The notes under the pieces were generated by a model. That model had not been told where the DNA came from, ran no database searches, and worked only from the letters and a program-made list of their open reading frames with translations. This document shows, piece after piece, positions 61,101 to 64,000 of a DNA stretch of 64,000 nt; within the stretch, counting starts at the first letter, position 1, and each line of letters starts with the position of its first letter. Made by a program: the position numbers and the translations under genes. The stretch spans positions 43,501-107,500 of the forward strand of contig CALNXK010000161.1 of NCBI GenBank assembly GCA_942486035.1, given 5' to 3'. This DNA is from Porites lobata (Eukaryota; Cnidaria; Anthozoa; Scleractinia; Poritidae).

Positions 61101-63152
61101 CACATCAGCTTTTAAAGTCAGTAATGTGCATGTTGAAGAACAATGTTTTGTTATTGGTGATCTCACTTTTAATTTTCTTTACCTTTATAGTCTCATTCTT
61201 CTTCTGCTGACTTGCACTTTGCACACTGATGTGTAGCTCATAGTGAGGAGTGATATTACAAGTCTAGATATGCACCTAACGTTGCATGGGTGATGATAAG
61301 AGTACACCAGTTTTCTCACTGGAATCCTTAACCTGTAGCCTTTGAATACAGCCATCTCTTGTCGCTTCTCGTCCCTAGGGACGTTTCGTGGGAGAGTCGT
61401 CTGCGCTTCAATAACAGAAATTCCATACTGATGACATCAATCAATGTTTACATAAATAGTCATGGGGTTCCAAATGTAAATTTGTTTGAGTATAAGTTTC
61501 TCCTGGTCTATTTTCTTAAAGTTTTGAGTTATTCTGTGAATAAGCGGCAGCAAAACGCAATTACATTTTCTAAAGGAGAATGTATTCCACAAATAATGAC
61601 TTTTTTTGTAGTAGATTAACCTCGTTTTCATTTGACCTTTTGTCTTTTTTTCTGTCATTTATAACAATACCTAAAAGAATGGAATTGCTACGTTGTCCAA
61701 GCAGAGTATCTGACCAGATTCTGGCGAGATTTTTCGTCATCAGTATCGGAATTCTGTTGTTAAGGCACTGATGTCTTTTTCACGAAACGCCCTTAGCGGT
61801 GTAGTTTGCTGTGTAGTAGACCATTAGCGGTGAGGAGCACGGAGAGTTGGCTGCCTTCGCAGGCTTCTTCAGCTGTGATATCGGTCACGGATGTTAATGA
61901 GCGGGATACCTCAATATTATTTGTTCACCAGTTCAACGCAATAACTTAAACTGGAAAGACTAAGTGAAGTTTTGTTCTAAAGTGCTTTTGAATACACCTA
62001 CTGGTACCTTTATTTTAGTTCATGTGTAAACCTGCCAAGAGATCGACAGAACAGTCAATCACTTTGAACTGATTTGATTGCAAATGACAAACAAGCTGTA
62101 ACATACTCACTAGATTTGAACCCAGGCCTCACACAGATGTATCTTTGAACATGCTTGAAAACATAGTTACAAGGGGAAAGTATGGGAAAGTCTGTAGCAT
62201 GTCACAAGTTGAAAGTTTACTGCACAAAATTCTTCTGAGAACATCATTTTTTACACTGTGTTGTGCTGTGTCATGTATTCACGTCATGCCTTTCGGATGG
62301 ATATCCCGTTCTTTCTTTATCATGCTGGCTTCATATTTTGTTGGTGTCCTTGTTTCATATCAAGCGTTTTTGATGATCATTAGGTCCCTTTAAAGCCCAT
62401 CATTGTTGGCTGACATGCAATAATTTGGAAAATAAACCCGCGCGGAAATTTATTTAATAAAGAAGCAAATATTAATCAAACTAGTAGTAGTGTTAAGTAA
62501 GTTAAAAAGTTAAACACGATAACTTAAAATGCGGTTGTTAATACATAATGTTAAATAGAGGGAAATGTTTTAACAATAAAACCGTAAGTAGTTATAAGAA
62601 TTATGAATTAATGGATGAAAGAAAAGTTATGATTTAGCGGTAGCATAATTCGCAACTTGACTCTACCAATCTGAATTTGAATGTGTCTTCCTTTCCGTAC
62701 TAAATTGGAAAATGTTGGTTTTGAGCAGGTAAACTTCTCTTAGCAAGGGAGATCCAATGACATTCTCAAATCACATGGTTTAAGGGTTCAAGTGGCTTTT
62801 AAGAACAAAATTAGGATCAGCTATCAAGCTTCGTCGGTTAAAGTATAATAAAAATTGTTACTCTTAAGCGGATTGCGCTAACAATAGTGATACAAAGGTC
62901 TTGTGTCATACCTCACGACAAAAATTTGGGCAAGCTCCAATGGTCTTTTGAAGTACAAATATTAATATTAATGCTTCTTTAAGTTAAGTTAAATGGATTA
63001 TAAAAGTAAATGTATATTTTCAGCAGATGGCCGCTCTAAACCAGGTTTATGCAGTAGTCACGATGCACTTATGACGATGTTTTCATCCCATAATATTCAC
63101 TGTTCTATCGTACATCCAATAAAAGGATCGAGCCCAGGCTCGTTAATGGGTG
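48813..63152 (+). CDS. KCNQ: KCNQ (Kv7) voltage-gated potassium channel, 5' part, ten coding exons
   Basis: Ten exons join in frame to 500 residues. The order is: cytoplasmic N-terminus (1-~95) ending FRFLEMPRGFLSFSYH; S1 (~108-130); S2 with IEYIIRLWAAGCRS (exon 3); S3 with SIIDMIVIISS (exons 3-4); S4 RLLRFLPLLRVLRFDRQ (exon 5, residues 210-226); GTWKLLGSVIYVHRQE; S5; AEKDAND; pore TLTTIGYGD (288-295, the K+ selectivity filter); S6 GISFFALPAGILGSGFALK; helix A with the IQ-like segment LLQSYWRLF. Kv7 channels are tetrameric, PIP2- and calmodulin-dependent K+ channels that set membrane excitability and transport. Helix B and the assembly domain are not in the window, so the gene runs off the right edge. 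The start at 48813 is the first ATG after an in-frame TAA. HRQELLTTFYLGFL and WWGV look slightly closer to KCNQ1 than to KCNQ2-5, but the gene may predate that split. Confidence 0.95.
49142..53994. other. KCNQ intron 1; nothing coding recognised
   Basis: 4.85 kb of AT-rich sequence. Hydrophobic open frames at 49269-49628 and elsewhere look like composition effects. It is relatively free of MITEs compared with the rest of the window. Confidence 0.6.
53995..54097 (+). CDS. KCNQ: KCNQ exon 2 (S1)
   Basis: 103 nt beginning (L)FILVIVSLILTVLST and ending HVPVLVV. LILTVLST matches the LILSVLST signature of KCNQ S1. Acceptor TTTGCAG, donor GTAAGT. Confidence 0.93.
54606..54732 (+). CDS. KCNQ: KCNQ exon 3 (S2 and S2-S3 linker)
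   Basis: 127 nt, EITLIILFVIEYIIRLWAAG followed by CRSAYVGIKGRLRFA. It carries the conserved S2 glutamates and the basic S2-S3 loop involved in PIP2 coupling in the family. Donor GTATGC. Confidence 0.95.
54815..55160. repeat. Repeat with GGTCATGGAAA/CTGGAAAGTC units
   Basis: Repeated CAGGTCATGGAAAACCTGG, CCTGGAAAGTCAT and AAAGGTCATGGAAATAG units in KCNQ intron 3. Looks like a dispersed repeat. Confidence 0.45.
55172..55293. mobile_element. 122-bp MITE, TGTTGTAGTTAATTTTTTAT ends
   Basis: 28-bp perfect inverted ends around TGTTGTAGTTAATT...CTCAGGTA in KCNQ intron 3. A partial direct copy of the left end (GTTGTAGTTAATTTTC) precedes it. Confidence 0.75.
55424..55493 (+). CDS. KCNQ: KCNQ exon 4 (S3)
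   Basis: 70 nt reading (D)MIVIISSIVAISVASYAS and SSSV, with the S3 aspartate built across the junction. Acceptor CTGCAG, donor GTAACA. Confidence 0.92.
55583..55679 (+). CDS. KCNQ: KCNQ exon 5 (S4 voltage sensor)
   Basis: 97 nt. S4 reads RLLRFLPLLRVLRFDRQ, then AGTWKLLGSVIYVHRQ. Arginines at 210, 213, 219, 222 and 225 keep the every-third-residue pattern. Position 216 is proline where vertebrate KCNQ has glutamine. Confidence 0.95.
56709..56837 (+). CDS. KCNQ: KCNQ exon 6 (S5 and turret)
   Basis: 43 codons beginning ELLTTFYLGFLTLIFASFVL, then YMAEKDAND and WWGV. It matches ELITxxYIGFLxLIFxSxxVYLAEKDA. Acceptor TTTCAG, donor GTAAGT. Confidence 0.95.
57013..57531. mobile_element. 519-bp inverted-repeat element, copy 2
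   Basis: Ends TAGCCTGCAAAAACATCC and inverted TAGCCTGGAAAAACATTC. Subterminal arms include GAAATTCCATACTGATGAC and its complement. It lies in KCNQ intron 6. Related to 12630-12998 and 61340-61870. Flanking 9-mers TGGCATGAC and CAGCTTAAC agree at 5 positions only. Confidence 0.75.
57819..57929 (+). CDS. KCNQ: KCNQ exon 7 (pore helix, selectivity filter, S6 start)
   Basis: 37 codons with VTLTTIGYGDATPKTW and CGISFFALPA. TTIGYGD is the K+ filter. Acceptor TTCACAG, donor GTATGT. Confidence 0.97.
58249..58344 (+). CDS. KCNQ: KCNQ exon 8 (end of S6, start of helix A)
   Basis: 32 codons, GILGSGFALKVTQQQRQKHF then HRRRRPAAILLQ. GILGSGFALK is characteristic of KCNQ. Acceptor TTAAAG, donor GTAAAC. 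Confidence 0.96.
58575..58825. mobile_element. ~240-bp dispersed repeat, copy B
   Basis: GGGTGCAAAGAAAATCATTT through CTTTCTTTGCACGCTGC, reverse orientation to copy A. Uninterrupted. KCNQ intron 8. Confidence 0.8.
58990..59230. mobile_element. ~240-bp dispersed repeat, copy C
   Basis: Same orientation as copy B and about 165 bp further on. Shares CATTTACCAGCCCAGATGTC, CTAGCCCCAAAA and GCCCGTTGGGCAAG-type blocks. Confidence 0.8.
59800..60291 (-). pseudogene. 3' fragment of a LINE reverse transcriptase
   Basis: A 163-codon frame whose two ends match the C-terminal tail of non-LTR (CR1/Jockey-like) RTs: KCINGHSPSYMNDLL (compare KCLHGxxPxYLxDL) and RTFSVWAAGLWKKIPISFK followed by HSFKKPLIDF. 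The middle carries unrelated, possibly inserted sequence with CAAGGTCTTTTCAAGGAC-type units. It sits antisense in KCNQ intron 8, just before exon 9. 5'-truncated, as is usual for LINEs. Confidence 0.7.
60322..60631 (+). CDS. KCNQ: KCNQ exon 9 (helix A continuation, linker)
   Basis: 310 nt beginning SYWRLFCADLNSKSVATW, followed by a basic, serine-rich linker with KRKRSIW and RRGSFDARF that could be phosphorylated. I end it at CTGG|GTGAGA because the phase fits exon 10. Without that splice the frame stops at TAG 60649-60651, which would give a short isoform lacking helix B. Confidence 0.85.
60632..63023. other. KCNQ intron 9
   Basis: Holds the inverted-repeat element at 61340-61870. No helix B or assembly-domain exon was found. 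Confidence 0.5.
61340..61870. mobile_element. Inverted-repeat element, copy 3
   Basis: Contains CAGAAATTCCATACTGATGA and CATCAGTATCGGAATTCTG in inverted order, GACGTTTCGTGGGAGAG near the left and GGCTGCCTTCGCAGGCT at the right. The interior matches copies 1 and 2 (AAAGGAGAATGTATTCCACA, TCATTTGACCTTTTGTC). Ends are less clear than in copy 2. Confidence 0.65.
63024..63152 (+). CDS. KCNQ: KCNQ exon 10 (linker, probable)
   Basis: 129 nt between acceptor ATTTTCAG and donor GTAAGT, in phase with exon 9. It reads ADGRSKPGLCSSHD and ends KGSSPGSLMGG. It falls in the poorly conserved linker between helices A and B, so support is from splice sites and phase. A second AG three bases on (start 63027) is possible. 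Confidence 0.65.
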
Positions 63153-63732
63153 GTAAGTTCATGTTCACAGGAACTAACCTCAGTGTTTTAAATTCATGTA
63201 ACTGATTTCAGCGCGTGTAACTAGTTAAAAACACCAGCAAATCTAAAATAATTATCATGCGAAATCAAAGACGTGTAAAATCTTAAACTTGTGGATTTTC
63301 AACTCTCTTTGCCAAGTTGGTTGCCAGTGTAAGTCTGAGAACAGAGAATGATATAGGCTTGCTTAAATTTAACGTTGCTTACAGGTTTGTGAATATGTGA
63401 AATTAACTCTAAACAATAAACAGTTGACATAGTATTTAGAATAAACGAGGTCTCAAAACCCAGGATAGAAAACTTAGCAGCACGCACAAGCTTTCCACTC
63501 CGTCGCGGAATCTTTATCAAGTCATGGAGTCGAACGTTTTATACTGTGAATCACTTGACAAAAAGTCCTGGTCAAATTGCGGGGAGCTCGTAACCATCGT
63601 TCATGTTCAATGTTGGAGCCCGACAAAATATTTCGATGGACTCCCTGACTGTCGTCTTCCCTCGCAAGTATCGAGGAGGTGATATCAAAGGTGTGGCCCG
63701 GACACTTAAAGTTGACACAGTAACTTTTACAG

Positions 63733-64000
63733 GGGCACCCAACGAGGATATAGTTCAAAACCAATTAACATAGCATTGTTGAACGTATTTTAGTATTGAA
63801 ACGGTAGATATAGGCATATTTTTATCCCCTAAAAACTTTTCATCTGTTCGGATTTCCTAGCTGAAAGTCTAGTGATCCGAAAATTATAGGGATCAAAACT
63901 TACCTTTTCGAAAATTTCAGCCAGGAAAAGGCTCCCGAAAATTCTAGGTGGCCTTTTTTAGGGTAAATATCCGTTTAAAATGGGTAATTATACCATTTTG
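63733..64000 (-). repeat. Dispersed repeat running off the right edge
   Basis: Starts GGGGCACCCAACGAGGATAT and is the inverted partner of 29255-29517. The same GGGGCACCCAACGA beginning appears within the palindromic element at about 40394. Confidence 0.75.

Overview
This is eukaryotic, animal nuclear DNA. It has spliced genes with short exons, GT-AG introns of 0.2-4.9 kb, a tRNA-derived SINE and a very high load of small inverted-repeat (MITE-type) DNA elements. Three gene models resemble animal families (ASAP Arf-GAP, Tribbles pseudokinase, KCNQ potassium channel). The repeats look like those I associate with anthozoan cnidarians, most likely a stony coral. That assignment is inference from repeat and gene style; no search could be run. 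I see no bacterial operons, CRISPR arrays or rRNA.

Layout. (1) 4406-16173, minus strand: the first 12 coding exons of an ASAP-family gene, giving 283 residues (an N-terminal extension and the BAR domain). The PH, ArfGAP, ankyrin and SH3 parts must lie left of the window. (2) 16.2-22.0 kb: intergenic, with MITEs and one SINE. (3) 22041-26298, minus strand: a complete two-exon tribbles gene (328 aa). (4) 26.3-48.7 kb: a 22-kb gene-poor stretch dominated by mobile elements. Its centre is an 8.2-kb element at 38537-46732 with 1.4-kb terminal inverted repeats and TTAA target duplications. Its interior is a decayed reverse-transcriptase-like ORF, itself split by a TA-flanked MITE, and one long inverted repeat is split by a 2.35-kb palindromic element with an 8-bp target duplication. 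(5) 48813 to beyond 63152, plus strand: ten coding exons of a KCNQ (Kv7) channel, from the N-terminus through S1-S6, the pore and the first part of the C-terminal tail. The rest lies right of the window.

The genes do not form an operon or an obvious pathway: a membrane-curvature Arf regulator, a pseudokinase scaffold and a voltage-gated K+ channel are simply neighbours. The most informative material is in the repeats. Several insertions carry clean target-site duplications, and in four cases the empty site can be read elsewhere in the window or inferred from an interrupted reading frame, so the order of insertion can be worked out. Several short elements with 9-bp duplications point to Mutator-like (MULE) activity.
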